A stretch of 34,173 nucleotides of DNA. It comes from Bacillus haikouensis. Lineage in GTDB: Bacteria > Bacillota > Bacilli > Bacillales > Bacillaceae_B. A program made the translations under genes and the position numbers. Below, one piece after another: positions 1-7,758 of the stretch; the first letter of the stretch is position 1, and each line of letters begins with the position of its first letter. The stretch lies in assembly GCF_013179555.1 (NCBI RefSeq), contig NZ_JABMCR010000010.1:1-34173 (forward strand), given 5' to 3'. Below the pieces are notes generated by a model. That model searched no databases and was not told the origin of the DNA. It saw nothing but the letters and a program-made list of their open reading frames with translations.

Positions 1-130
1 ATTTGTATGCCACATACGCATGCGCAAATTCATGGACCGTGAAAGCCAGAATCAACGCGATGACCACAAACGGAAGCTCTTCCAGCGAAAAGACCGAAAC
101 TGACTCAAATAAATTGCGAAAAGTATCCAA
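1..130 (-). CDS. ywhC: M50 (site-2 type) membrane metalloprotease, YwhC-like, N-terminal fragment
   Basis: Only the first 43 codons lie in the window; the rest runs off the left edge. Reading leftward from a TTG at 128-130, the frame encodes a hydrophobic segment (about residues 19-32) followed by HEFAH at residues 33-37. This is the HExxH zinc site of site-2 proteases, placed at the end of the first membrane helix as in YwhC. An AAAGGAG ribosome binding site sits 9 bases upstream (140-146), which supports the TTG start. It is divergent from the ywhB-like tautomerase, its neighbour in Bacillus subtilis too. Substrate unknown. The family assignment rests on the motif and the neighbour. Confidence 0.8.
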   Translation of the reverse strand, partial: MDTFRNLFESVSVFSLEELPFVVIALILAFTVHEFAHAYVAYK

Positions 131-302
131 ATGTATGTACTCCTTTAAAAATGTTTTACTTTCTTATTCAATAGTATACAGAAAAAGTCCTGCTCATGAC
201 TTTCATCATCCGGGCTTGCTTCCCTGCTCTTCCCGGATTACAGTAAAGAAGCAGGGTTCTACACCCGATTGTATCAAAATCAGAGATGAGGAGCGAATCA
301 TA

Positions 303-488
303 ATGCCTTACGTTACCGTTAAAATGCTTGAAGGACGTTCAGAAGATCAAAAAAAAGAACTGGTCGAAAAAGTCACCCTGGCAGTCAGTGAAACAACTGG
401 TGCCGCAGAAGACAAAATCGTCGTATTCATCGAAGAAATGACGAAGGGTCATTACGCTGTTGGCGGGAAAAGATTGAGTGATCAATAG
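303..488 (+). CDS. ywhB: 4-oxalocrotonate tautomerase family protein, YwhB-like
   Basis: This 61-residue protein has the usual length of a 4-oxalocrotonate tautomerase subunit. The initiator Met is followed by Pro2, which becomes the catalytic N-terminal proline after Met removal. The body alternates a beta strand, a helix rich in Lys and Glu, and a second strand ending in a glycine-rich tail, as in the family. The open frame extends back to base 3, but the ATG at 303 is chosen because of the AGGAG 9 bases upstream (289-293) and because Pro must be residue 2. YwhB of Bacillus subtilis shows tautomerase and weak dehalogenase activity; its physiological substrate is unknown. A terminator follows directly. 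Confidence 0.9.
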   Translation: MPYVTVKMLEGRSEDQKKELVEKVTLAVSETTGAAEDKIVVFIEEMTKGHYAVGGKRLSDQ

Positions 489-499
489 ATTTCACTAAG

Positions 500-537
500 A
501 AATACCTTTGAAGCACCGGCTTTGAGGGTATTTTTTT
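500..537 (+). terminator. Rho-independent terminator of the tautomerase gene
   Basis: AAATACC (500-506) pairs with GGTATTT (527-533), with an inner AAGC/GCTT pairing, and a T run follows. Confidence 0.7.
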
Positions 538-690
538 GTTTTCTGGCGGAAAGTTGAACGAGAGCTGACCGGAAACCAATATATAGTAAAATACGCATAT
601 ATCAATAAAAGTCAGCATATCCGGTCTCCAGAACCAATCTACACCCATACAACTTCCCAAAACGTCATTCATATCGAAAAACCCTCAAAA

Positions 691-720
691 AAAAGACCGC
701 CCTTCTCAAAAGAGCAGCCC
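691..720 (-). terminator. Weak terminator-like hairpin after ywgA
   Basis: On the minus strand an imperfect hairpin with a GAG/CTC core is followed by eight T residues. The stem has mismatches, so this is tentative. The remaining bases between here and 540 hold nothing I recognise. Confidence 0.35.
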
Positions 721-730
721 TTCCATCCCA

Positions 731-1240
731 TTATTGAACAACCTTGACCTTCTTCAACCCTTCGATGTAGCCAAACGCCTCATTGATTTCTTCTTCTGTG
801 TACTTCTGCTTGCTTTTCAGCGTAAATACCTTTTCGCAAACTTCTTCCTTAGAAAGATTATCAAAATATAAGACAGTCGAAACAAGCTCCAAAAAACGTG
901 CAGACTGGCCGTTCATATCTGTCAGGCAGTCCTTGAGGCTCGGAATTTCTTTTTCGTAGATTGAAAGGAAGTCTTCCCCTTCTTTCGTGACAGTGTAACG
1001 ATATTGGTAGTAGCCGCCTTTTTTCTCCCGCACTTCCGAGATGAACCCCATATTGCAGAGTTCCTCTACGCGGAGGGTCAGCTCTTCTGAATAAGGGCCG
1101 TAGAAATGAAATTGGAATTTTTCCTGAAACGGGAAGGCCAGTTTCTTCGCGATGAAGATCATCTTCTGCAGCTTCTTCCTCCCCACCACTTCACCGGAAG
1201 CTAAAAAGGCACTCATCAGTTTTGCATGTTCTTTCAACAA
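731..1240 (-). CDS. ywgA: YwgA family protein of unknown function
   Basis: A 169-residue soluble protein with no signal peptide or membrane helix. Its N-terminal half (residues about 18-70) resembles the SocA/YwgA winged-helix-like fold: a conserved KLQKMIF segment, then a FHFYGPYS motif. The rest is charged and helical, ending in KVKVVQ. The start is the TTG at 1238-1240: a TGA closes the same frame 9 bases upstream, and GGAG at 1251-1254 is about 10 bases away. An ATG at 1248-1250 is in another frame. It lies downstream of the HD-domain gene in the same direction, as in Bacillus subtilis. Function unknown; the family is related to antitoxin and phage-exclusion SocA-like domains only by fold. 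Confidence 0.85.
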   Translation of the reverse strand: MLKEHAKLMSAFLASGEVVGRKKLQKMIFIAKKLAFPFQEKFQFHFYGPYSEELTLRVEELCNMGFISEVREKKGGYYQYRYTVTKEGEDFLSIYEKEIPSLKDCLTDMNGQSARFLELVSTVLYFDNLSKEEVCEKVFTLKSKQKYTEEEINEAFGYIEGLKKVKVVQ

Positions 1241-1302
1241 TGTTCGTCATCTCCTACTCCTAGTATTGCATTTAGCAGATTCTCCATTGGCTTTGGTGTC
1301 TT

Positions 1303-1324
1303 GGCTGTTTTGTAAAAAACAGCC
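1303..1324. other. Perfect 9-bp hairpin between ywfO and ywgA
   Basis: GGCTGTTTT (1303-1311) and AAAACAGCC (1316-1324) form a perfect stem with a 4-base loop. No T run follows on the minus strand, where both neighbours are transcribed, so it may be an mRNA processing or stability element rather than a full terminator. Confidence 0.5.
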
Positions 1325-1329
1325 CTTTT

Positions 1330-2631
1330 CTAAGGTAGTTCCAGAATCGTGCGGATCTGTCTCTTTATATTCTTCTTCGTTGATTCGTCGTATAGTAAAT
1401 CCACTGGATAGTATAATTTATGGTCGGTTCTGCGCTTGCCCGATATCGAATCCACGATATCCGATTCCCTCGAGAGCTCACGAAGCTCATCATTTCTCAT
1501 TAAAAGATGGATCGGAAGACGTTCTTCTTCCTCACCCGGCCGGTAAAAATCGTATGGAAGGTCCGAGGAGGAATCCACGACCAGATAATAGTCGGGATCG
1601 ATACCCGCTTTTTTAAATAACGCCTCGAGTTCACTGTGCTTCTTGTATTCCTTCGCCGGATCAAATTCCACGTATTTAAAGAGATTGCGGTTCATGAATC
1701 TTTCGCATAAATCTCGCAGAATCTTGTCTTCTTCTTCCTGCCAAATCTGAAAATAATACATGATCACAGATTCATCGAGCTTTAAGTAATCCTCAAGTGC
1801 CACATTCCCCGTAAACAGAGAGTAAAAATGCAGAGGTTTCTGCTTGAAAGAGTATCCCGTATCATGAAGCGCCTTTGCCCTATGTAAGATCTTTGTCAGA
1901 ATCACCTCTGCACTGCGCGTGACCGGGTGAAAGTATACCTGCCAGTACATCTGATAACGGCTCATGATATAATCTTCGACAGCATGCATTCCGCTCTGCT
2001 TGATCACGACCTGATCTTCACGCGGTCTCATCACACGCAGGATCCGCTCCATATCGAAGTGACCGTAGCTCACCCCGGTAAAATAGGCATCGCGCTGCAA
2101 ATAATCCATCCGATCTGCATCGATCTGGCTTGAAATCAGGCTCACCACCAGCTTATTCTCGTAAGTCTTCGCGATGACCTCAGCCACATGCTTCGGAAAA
2201 TCCTTCCCTACTTTTGAAAGAACCTGATTCACTTCTGTGTCGCCCAAAATGATTTCCTGTGTAAAATGCTCATGATCAAGTTGGAACACTTTTTCAAAAG
2301 AATGTGAAAATGGACCGTGCCCAAGGTCATGCAGCAAGGCAGCACAAAGGGACAGCAGCCGCTCATCCTGATCCCATTCCGGCCTGCCATCAAAGACATC
2401 GTCGACGATCCGCCGGATGATTTCATAGACCCCGAGGGAATGGTTGAACCTGCTGTGCTCTGCACCATGGAAGGTCAGATACGTCGTCCCCAGCTGCCTG
2501 ACCCTCCTGAGACGCTGAACCTCCTTCGTTCCAATCAGATCCCAAATCACTTGATCTTTTACATGAACATACCGATGAACAGGGTCTTTAAATACTTTTT
2601 CTTCATGTAATTTCTGCTTGGAATACTCCAT
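1330..2631 (-). CDS. ywfO: HD-domain phosphohydrolase YwfO (SAMHD1-like dNTPase family)
   Basis: A 433-residue soluble protein carrying a full HD metal site: H64 in HSRFNHSLGV, H101-D102 in LLHDLGHGPFSH, and D171 in QIDADRMDYLQRD. This spacing matches the SAMHD1/EF1143 family of dNTP triphosphohydrolases, so dNTP or related nucleotide hydrolysis in the cytoplasm is the likely reaction; substrate specificity is not visible. The C-terminal third is charged and helical, ending with a segment rich in Lys and Arg. An AGGAAGAGGG ribosome binding site precedes the ATG. It is followed on the same strand by ywgA after a hairpin, with 89 bases between them. A TATAAT lies about 32 bases upstream. Confidence 0.93.
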   Translation of the reverse strand: MEYSKQKLHEEKVFKDPVHRYVHVKDQVIWDLIGTKEVQRLRRVRQLGTTYLTFHGAEHSRFNHSLGVYEIIRRIVDDVFDGRPEWDQDERLLSLCAALLHDLGHGPFSHSFEKVFQLDHEHFTQEIILGDTEVNQVLSKVGKDFPKHVAEVIAKTYENKLVVSLISSQIDADRMDYLQRDAYFTGVSYGHFDMERILRVMRPREDQVVIKQSGMHAVEDYIMSRYQMYWQVYFHPVTRSAEVILTKILHRAKALHDTGYSFKQKPLHFYSLFTGNVALEDYLKLDESVIMYYFQIWQEEEDKILRDLCERFMNRNLFKYVEFDPAKEYKKHSELEALFKKAGIDPDYYLVVDSSSDLPYDFYRPGEEEERLPIHLLMRNDELRELSRESDIVDSISGKRRTDHKLYYPVDLLYDESTKKNIKRQIRTILELP

Positions 2632-2662
2632 CTTTAACCCTCTTCCTAACTATCATATTTCT

Positions 2663-2668
2663 ATTATA
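2663..2668 (-). promoter_or_regulatory. Candidate -10 element for ywfO
   Basis: The minus strand reads TATAAT about 32 bases before the ywfO start. No good -35 box is seen 16-18 bases upstream (the hexamer there is ATGATG), so support is limited. Apart from this and the terminator at 2926-2954, the 339-base gap between ywfO and the next gene shows nothing I can name. Confidence 0.35.
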
Positions 2669-2925
2669 GCGACTTTGGACCCGGCCATCATCTCGAATTT
2701 TGTCGAAAAAAATATAAATTTGTCCCCTAATCACATCATGCCGGGCACTCCATCTGCCCCAAAAAAAATTCAGCCATTTACACCATCTTGACAAAAAGTT
2801 TACCTTCTTATCCTAGTTCTCTATCCCTTAAATAGTTTCCTTTAAACAGGAAACATAAACCTCCCGACAAGCTCCAGCGCCGCATGATTAAAGCGGTGCA
2901 GGACGGGCGTTCAGCAGTTAAAAGG

Positions 2926-2954
2926 GAAAAGAAAAAACTCCCTTATTGGAAGTT
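2926..2954 (-). terminator. Terminator after the YwzC-like gene
   Basis: On the minus strand AACTTCC pairs with GGGAGTT (one G-U), loop AATAA, followed by TTTTTTCTTTT. It lies just downstream of the gene ending at 2971. Confidence 0.8.
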
Positions 2955-2970
2955 TCTCGGATCCGATCTG

Positions 2971-3195
2971 TTATTTCTTTATTTTTTTTTGGACTTTTTC
3001 CATTAATTCTTCTTCCGTCAATGCCGCTACCGGACGATTATTGACAAAGGCGAATGTCTTTTTGCGTCCTGGACCACAATAGGACTGGCACGCGATATCG
3101 ATCGGCGCATCCGGGTCCATTTCTTTTAATTTTGGAATTAAGGTCTTTAAGTTTACGGCCTGACAATCATCGCAAACACGGAATTCGTTTGCCAT
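2971..3195 (-). CDS. ywzC: Small cysteine-containing protein, YwzC-like (DUF1450-related)
   Basis: A 74-residue soluble protein. It has an N-terminal CDDC pair (residues 8-11), then a central [18 protein letters not shown] block. That block resembles the CxSYCG...FALVNG core of DUF1450/YuzB proteins, which have a ferredoxin-like fold. The four cysteines could bind a metal or form disulfides; no activity is known. The ATG is preceded by AAGGG about 10 bases upstream. Its position between ywfO and a divergent rsfA matches that of ywzC in Bacillus subtilis, and the name rests mainly on this. It has its own terminator. Confidence 0.75.
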   Translation of the reverse strand: MANEFRVCDDCQAVNLKTLIPKLKEMDPDAPIDIACQSYCGPGRKKTFAFVNNRPVAALTEEELMEKVQKKIKK

Positions 3196-3643
3196 ATGTC
3201 AACAACCCTTTCTATCTATTGAAATCAACATCATTTGAATAAACATCGATTTCTAGAATACAGTTTTCTGCAAGGATTTGCAAGAGAGCATGTTTTCCAG
3301 GTTGTGGTGATTCATTCACGACGGGTCATTGATGGGTGCAATTGCGCGGGACAGCTTCCATTGTCTTAACTGAACCCAGCGTTTGATTGACGGGGAGGAC
3401 GAAGGCTCGTGGCGAAAAAGCAGAAGATCCTTACTCAGATGGCAGGTGGCATAAGACGGATCGGTCACACAGGAGTTCCTTGCCTTCTTGGCCGGTATGA
3501 CTTATGACATGGCCCTCTAAGCGCTGCAGCTGGACAGTATAAACCACTTGAAGATTACCGAGAAGCGGTAATCAAAAAGCGGTGTTCCAGGAGGAGGCTA
3601 ATCGCAACGAAACTACCAGATTCAAAATTTTTTTAACATATTC
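3196..3643. other. Gene-less stretch with hairpins, possible structured RNA
   Basis: No credible open frame is seen on either strand. The stretch from about 3330 to 3610 is richer in G and C than typical intergenic DNA here. It contains a good hairpin, GATTACCG (3553-3560) with CGGTAATC (3566-3573), and a possible long-range pairing of CATAAG near 3450 with CTTATG near 3503. It could be an unrecognised noncoding RNA or a decayed repeat; I cannot name it. Confidence 0.4.
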
Positions 3644-3673
3644 GTATAAAAATCTATAAATCTGCCCATCCTT
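3644..3673 (+). promoter_or_regulatory. Candidate forespore (sigma-F/sigma-G) promoter of rsfA
   Basis: GTATA (3644-3648) is followed after 18 bases by CATCCTT (3667-3673), close to the forespore sigma pattern of a GNATR -35 and a CATNNTA -10. rsfA of Bacillus subtilis is known to be expressed in the forespore, which agrees. Confidence 0.5.
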
Positions 3674-3712
3674 AAATCAACGAGGCAATTTAAGTAAATT
3701 ATGGGAGTTGAG

Positions 3713-4531
3713 ATGAATATGATGAAGACTAGACAGGATGCCTGGACTGATGAAAATGATCTGTTGTTAGCCGAGACCGTCTTGCGTCATGTGCGCGAAG
3801 GCAGTACACAGCTAAACGCTTTCGAAGAAGTCGGAGATAAACTGAACCGCACATCCGCAGCCTGCGGTTTCCGCTGGAATGCAGTGGTGCGTCATCAGTA
3901 TGAGAAAGCCCTCCAACTGGCAAAAAAACAGCGCAAACAGCGCCACCGCTTACTGGGGAAAGATCAGGGCGGAAAGAAAAAACTATTGTACAAGCCGCCT
4001 ACACCTTCATTCGAAGAGCTGGATGCTATGTCTCTATCAGTGGAGGAAGCGGAAGAGGAAATGGAGTTCCAATTCGAGGATTATATACCGGCAACCGAGC
4101 AGCTTTCACAGAATTCTAACAAAACGGAAGTTGAAGTTTCTGAAACTGTTGAAGAACAACCCGTTGCACCGCAGGCTCCAGCTGCACAGCATATTGTGAA
4201 CCCAACCGGCACCCGCGGTGAAGTTACACTTGAAAAAGTGATCGCCTTCTTGCAAAACATGGCCCAATCCAGCGTAAACTCGGATCTCGTAAAAATCGAG
4301 AATCAGAGATTGAAGCATGAAATCGCTGAGATTAGAAGAGAAAACAAGGAGCTTGAAAAGAAAGTCTCCGAACTCGAAAATAATTCGGTCACCATGCAGG
4401 AAGACTACGAAACACTCATGCAGATCATGAACCGAGCCCGCAAGCTTGTCCTGTTCGATGAAGAAGGCGAAGCGAAAGCGCCCCGCTTTAAGATGGACCG
4501 GAACGGCAACCTGGAGAAGGTAGCAGAGTAA
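3713..4531 (+). CDS. rsfA: Prespore-specific transcriptional regulator RsfA
   Basis: A protein of about 272 residues. The N-terminus, with TRQDAWTDENDLLLAETVL and SAACGFRWNAVVR, is a Myb/SANT-like DNA-binding domain typical of RsfA (residues about 5-65). A basic linker, an acidic middle and a heptad-rich coiled coil (about 190-235) follow. In Bacillus subtilis RsfA fine-tunes sigma-F-dependent transcription in the forespore. Start choice: the frame opens at 3701, but GGAG at 3704-3707 lies inside that extension and suits the ATG at 3713 (5 bases) or 3719 (11 bases) better. Homologues start close to the TRQDAW motif. It is divergent from the YwzC-like gene and followed by a strong terminator. 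Confidence 0.9.
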   Translation: MNMMKTRQDAWTDENDLLLAETVLRHVREGSTQLNAFEEVGDKLNRTSAACGFRWNAVVRHQYEKALQLAKKQRKQRHRLLGKDQGGKKKLLYKPPTPSFEELDAMSLSVEEAEEEMEFQFEDYIPATEQLSQNSNKTEVEVSETVEEQPVAPQAPAAQHIVNPTGTRGEVTLEKVIAFLQNMAQSSVNSDLVKIENQRLKHEIAEIRRENKELEKKVSELENNSVTMQEDYETLMQIMNRARKLVLFDEEGEAKAPRFKMDRNGNLEKVAE

Positions 4532-4565
4532 ATCTTGTTAGTTAGTCACCCCACATAGGGTTCCC

Positions 4566-4609
4566 AAGCCAGTATGCCTTTTTATTAAAAGGGTGTGCTG
4601 GCTTTTATT
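4566..4609 (+). terminator. Terminator of rsfA
   Basis: AAGCCAG (4566-4572) pairs with CTGGCTT (4598-4604), with an inner CCTTTT/AAAAGG helix, followed by TTTTATT. Confidence 0.85.
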
Positions 4610-4763
4610 GTTGATAGCAAAATATGTGGGGGATTTTTTTTTCATTTCAGTGGGGCTTGCCATCTCTGCTCAAAAAGACAAGTTTATAGGGCGAAACCGG
4701 ATTCCTTCTCCTTAAGATACACCCCTGCACCAAACAACCCTCACACTCTATTACTATTAAAAT

Positions 4764-5906
4764 TCACCCAAACCGGCTCCAGAGTTCCACAAGCGTAAAT
4801 AAAGCCGACAATACGCCCGTCAGACCGATCACCGGGTAAGACAGAATCTTTTTAAAACGCAGCAGGGCTGACTCTGACACTTTCTTATCGTAAGGAACGA
4901 TCTCGAAAAAGGAACTTTCTATCATTTTACTGAATATGTTTTTCAACCAGAATCGGATAAAGAAGGCGAAACCGAGAAACACCACCCATTTCACCCAAAC
5001 AGGCAGCACGATGATCGCCGACACGGTAATACCAGTGATTTGAAAGTACGTCATAAGATGATTCCTGCGCAGAAACCCTTTAAACAGAAGGTCGAGAACC
5101 CCATTTTCTTTCGATCTCTTTTTAAAAATACGCCGTGATCCCCTCCCGAATATAAGAGGCTGGTTTCTCTGATTGACCGGCTCCTTTTCCACTTCCATTG
5201 AAAAGTTCATGATCAGTTTGATGAATCGGACCCTTTCCCTGCCCTCAATCTCGATTTCTTTTAAAAACCAGCGATTCGTATTCGTGATTTGAGAAAGATG
5301 GTGGATGAACACGACTCCAATGACGAATAGACTGACAACCCCGGTTATCAGCGGCTTGACATTCACTGACAGAGTGACAAGAAGGACAAGAAGAATAAAG
5401 AGAATCGATATACTCGAAGTCCGTGCAAGGACTTTTTTTATCGTTAAAAAAATAAGCCGGAATGAGCATGCTGCCAGGTATAATGGAATCAGCTGCTGAA
5501 CCCCCAGCCCGTACACACCCGAAAACAGCGGCAGAAACACAATGAAAATGACAAACTCCCTGAAGAATGCCCCGAAAAAGGACAGGAAGAATCCATTGCG
5601 CTTCAATGGATTCAGAAGTGCTTTTTTTTGAATCAAATGAAGCAGGTCCGCTTCCATCAGGTATGTTCTGAAATTCCCGGTCGCTGACAAGAGAAGGACG
5701 ATGATGAACAACAGCTCGAGAGGCAGCCTTTCACTCCAGTAAAGATGATGATTCTGCCAGAAATCTTCATACAGAAATGGAGCCGCGATCACTGCCGGAA
5801 TGACTAAATAGACTACAATTGTCCAATCAAGGACCGAGCGCAGTACGCCCCACTGATATCTCAGTTCACCCGCAGCTCTGCCGAAGAACAGCCTCCTAGC
5901 CGACAT
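4764..5906 (-). CDS. EcsB-like ABC transporter permease
   Basis: About 380 residues with six or more hydrophobic segments (roughly 25-45, 65-82, 110-150, 165-215, 285-325 and 350-372) and a long basic cytoplasmic loop around 225-275. Length and layout match EcsB, the membrane partner of EcsA. The frame opens with GTG at 5915, but the ATG at 5904-5906 is preferred because GGAG (5917-5920) is about 10 bases upstream of it. That start overlaps the end of the ATPase gene by 11 bases, indicating translational coupling. In Bacillus subtilis, Ecs affects secretion, competence and the intramembrane protease RasP. Here the genes sit beside rsfA rather than at the usual ecs locus, so this may be a paralogue. 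Confidence 0.75.
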   Translation of the reverse strand: MSARRLFFGRAAGELRYQWGVLRSVLDWTIVVYLVIPAVIAAPFLYEDFWQNHHLYWSERLPLELLFIIVLLLSATGNFRTYLMEADLLHLIQKKALLNPLKRNGFFLSFFGAFFREFVIFIVFLPLFSGVYGLGVQQLIPLYLAACSFRLIFLTIKKVLARTSSISILFILLVLLVTLSVNVKPLITGVVSLFVIGVVFIHHLSQITNTNRWFLKEIEIEGRERVRFIKLIMNFSMEVEKEPVNQRNQPLIFGRGSRRIFKKRSKENGVLDLLFKGFLRRNHLMTYFQITGITVSAIIVLPVWVKWVVFLGFAFFIRFWLKNIFSKMIESSFFEIVPYDKKVSESALLRFKKILSYPVIGLTGVLSALFTLVELWSRFG

Positions 5907-6600
5907 GATGATCACGCTCCATCAACGCATCAAAGCAGTCAAAAAGCGAACCTTCCCTTAATCCGCTGTCTTCCTGAACCTCATCCAATTTCCCCTGTAC
6001 AACAAGCTTCCCGTTTGAAATAAGGACGAACCGGTCGCAAATCTTTTCTGCGGTATCCAGTACATGGGTAGACATCAGAATCCCTGCACCGCGCTGTTTT
6101 TCTTTTGTAATCAGCTCAAGCAGTTTTTTTGTCGCATTGGGATCGAGGCCCATAAACGGCTCATCGATAATATACAAATCGGGCTTTTTCAGAAATGCGA
6201 GGATCAGCATCACCTTCTGCTGCATCCCTTTCGAAAAGTTCTCGGGATAATGATGAATGCGCTGTGATAATTGAAAGAAATCCAGCAGCCTTTTCGCTTC
6301 AAGCTTGAATTCCTCCTCGTCCACCTCTAACGTGGACAACAGAAAGTCGATATGCTCCCACAGCGTCAACCGGTCATAAAAAATCGGCCGCTCAGGAATA
6401 TATGCATAATCACTCACCTCGACCCTGCCGTTTGCATGATGAAGAATGCCGAGAATCGACTTGATCGTCGAACTTTTCCCTGCACCATTCGGTCCGATTA
6501 ACCCGACCAGTTCACCTGCCCCGACCGAGAACCGTATATCCTTCAACACATTCGAATCCCCGGCATAGCCCGCTTCTTGTATATCAACTGTTAAATACAC
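5896..6600 (-). CDS. EcsA-like ABC transporter ATP-binding protein
   Basis: A complete ABC ATPase. With the upstream ATG (6615) as residue 1, Walker A GPNGAGKS is at 41-48, the signature FSKGM at 127-131, Walker B LYIIDEP at 147-153 and the switch histidine at 184. The Q-loop position reads YIPERP, as in EcsA (YIPETP), where glutamate replaces the usual glutamine. The frame opens at 6615, but GGAGGAG lies inside that extension (6607-6613), 6 bases before a GTG at 6598-6600. I therefore take the GTG as the start, giving 234 residues. It forms an operon with the permease downstream and has a sigma-W-type promoter. Transported substrate unknown. Confidence 0.85.
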   Translation of the reverse strand: MYLTVDIQEAGYAGDSNVLKDIRFSVGAGELVGLIGPNGAGKSSTIKSILGILHHANGRVEVSDYAYIPERPIFYDRLTLWEHIDFLLSTLEVDEEEFKLEAKRLLDFFQLSQRIHHYPENFSKGMQQKVMLILAFLKKPDLYIIDEPFMGLDPNATKKLLELITKEKQRGAGILMSTHVLDTAEKICDRFVLISNGKLVVQGKLDEVQEDSGLREGSLFDCFDALMERDHHVG

Positions 6601-6640
6601 ATGCTTCTCCTCCATTGTGTAGTACGATGTTATCTAAACG

Positions 6641-6666
6641 TACGGATTAGCATCTGAAAAGTTTCA
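6641..6666 (-). promoter_or_regulatory. Candidate sigma-W (ECF) promoter of the EcsAB-like operon
   Basis: The minus strand reads TGAAAC (6661-6666), exactly 16 bases, then CGTA (6641-6644). This is the consensus layout of sigma-W promoters. It lies about 40 bases upstream of the GTG start of the ATPase gene. Confidence 0.65.
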
Positions 6667-6741
6667 ATCTTTTACCAAAACAGACTCGCACATCATACAG
6701 ATCCCAAGGCTGTTTGCAGAAAAAAATGCCTTTACCTAACA

Positions 6742-6779
6742 ATAAAAAAAGACCAAATGTGCACACTGCCATTTGATCT
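6742..6779 (-). terminator. Terminator of lipL
   Basis: On the minus strand AGATCAAATG pairs with CATTTGGTCT (one G-U), followed by TTTTTTTATT, 13 bases after the lipL stop codon. Confidence 0.85.
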
Positions 6780-6791
6780 TTGCTTAATTGA

Positions 6792-7634
6792 TTACCCTAA
6801 AACCTTCCCGTTCCGATCGACTACCCGTCCATAATACATTTCGTACATCGTATACTCTTCACCCTGAAGGGCACTTGAGTATATTTCAACGCTGAATCCC
6901 TTTAAGGACTGAAGGAAACGCAGCATCACATCCTGGACGGATAATTCCACGCCCAGTAACTCAGAAAGGGATGCCATCACAGCAGGTTCAATCTTCGGAA
7001 AGGTGAACTTTGTCTGCTCATCCCGAAGACCTGCTGCATAGAAATCCCGGATCAACTCCGCCCGCATAGAACCGCTGCCGTTTACACAAAGATAAATCTG
7101 AACGGCTACACCATTCCGGATCCGCCTCTGTGATATCCCGGCAAACTTCCGGTCGCGTATACTCAAATCATAGCTCCCCGGACAATAGGACTGGGTGATT
7201 TCCTTCGCTTCGATATTCACATCAAAGTCCTTGAACATTTCCTGAACCAGCAGCAGCATCGCATCATAACCGCGGTTGATATCGATCCCCTTCTCCGAAT
7301 CGGGGAAAACCAAAGAAAGATTGAGGACGCCTTCGTCCAAGACGACCGCCAATCCGCCTGAATTTCGAACAATATATTGATAACCCGCTTCCTCCAACAC
7401 ATTTAACGCATCGGACAGAAACGGCAATTTGGTATCCTGAATGCCGAGCACCACCGTTTGATGATGGACCCATGATCGTGCAGCCGGATCCGATTGACCC
7501 GCTCCCACAGCCGTGCACAGCGTATCATCCATAGCAAACGACTGCAGCGCCCCAAACATCGGCCCAAGGCTCGACTGATCTATCACCCTCCACCGATCCC
7601 GGCGAAGCAGTTCAAACACTTTTTCCTTATCCAT
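6792..7634 (-). CDS. lipL: Octanoyl-[GcvH]:protein N-octanoyltransferase LipL
   Basis: A 280-residue protein of the lipoate ligase/octanoyltransferase fold, the length of Bacillus subtilis LipL (YwfL). It moves octanoyl groups from GcvH to the E2 subunits of 2-oxoacid dehydrogenases, the last transfer step in lipoate assembly. Visible family features are [19 protein letters not shown] (residues 90-108), the [10 protein letters not shown] block with the candidate acyl-accepting Cys151, and [10 protein letters not shown]. It starts at ATG with an AAGGAGAAG ribosome binding site and has an extended -10 promoter. Next to pta and hemQ, as in Bacillus subtilis. It is separated from pta by the palindrome array and ends in its own terminator. 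Confidence 0.95.
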   Translation of the reverse strand: MDKEKVFELLRRDRWRVIDQSSLGPMFGALQSFAMDDTLCTAVGAGQSDPAARSWVHHQTVVLGIQDTKLPFLSDALNVLEEAGYQYIVRNSGGLAVVLDEGVLNLSLVFPDSEKGIDINRGYDAMLLLVQEMFKDFDVNIEAKEITQSYCPGSYDLSIRDRKFAGISQRRIRNGVAVQIYLCVNGSGSMRAELIRDFYAAGLRDEQTKFTFPKIEPAVMASLSELLGVELSVQDVMLRFLQSLKGFSVEIYSSALQGEEYTMYEMYYGRVVDRNGKVLG

Positions 7635-7668
7635 AACGCTTCTCCTTCACTGAAAACATGCGGGTTTA

Positions 7669-7677
7669 ATTATATCA
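7669..7677 (-). promoter_or_regulatory. Extended -10 promoter of lipL
   Basis: The minus strand reads TG-A-TATAAT, a perfect extended -10 element, about 35 bases upstream of the lipL start. The -35 region is weak, as is common for extended -10 promoters. Confidence 0.6.
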
Positions 7678-7758
7678 TAGATTGGGGAGTGGATTGAAAA
7701 CCCGGAAAGGGCGGGGGTGTTTGGTGTGTGGCCGGGTTGTTCGGGTGCGTGCTGTGGT

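Noticed and set aside
3-302. N-terminal extension of the tautomerase frame back to base 3
   Set aside because: The catalytic proline must follow the initiator Met, a good ribosome binding site precedes 303, and the region overlaps the start of the divergent M50 protease gene.
1152-1616. 154-codon plus-strand frame
   Set aside because: It is antisense to ywgA and ywfO, with no family features and no ribosome binding site.
2603-2794. 63-codon minus-strand frame upstream of ywfO
   Set aside because: It overlaps the ywfO start in another frame and spans the likely ywfO promoter.
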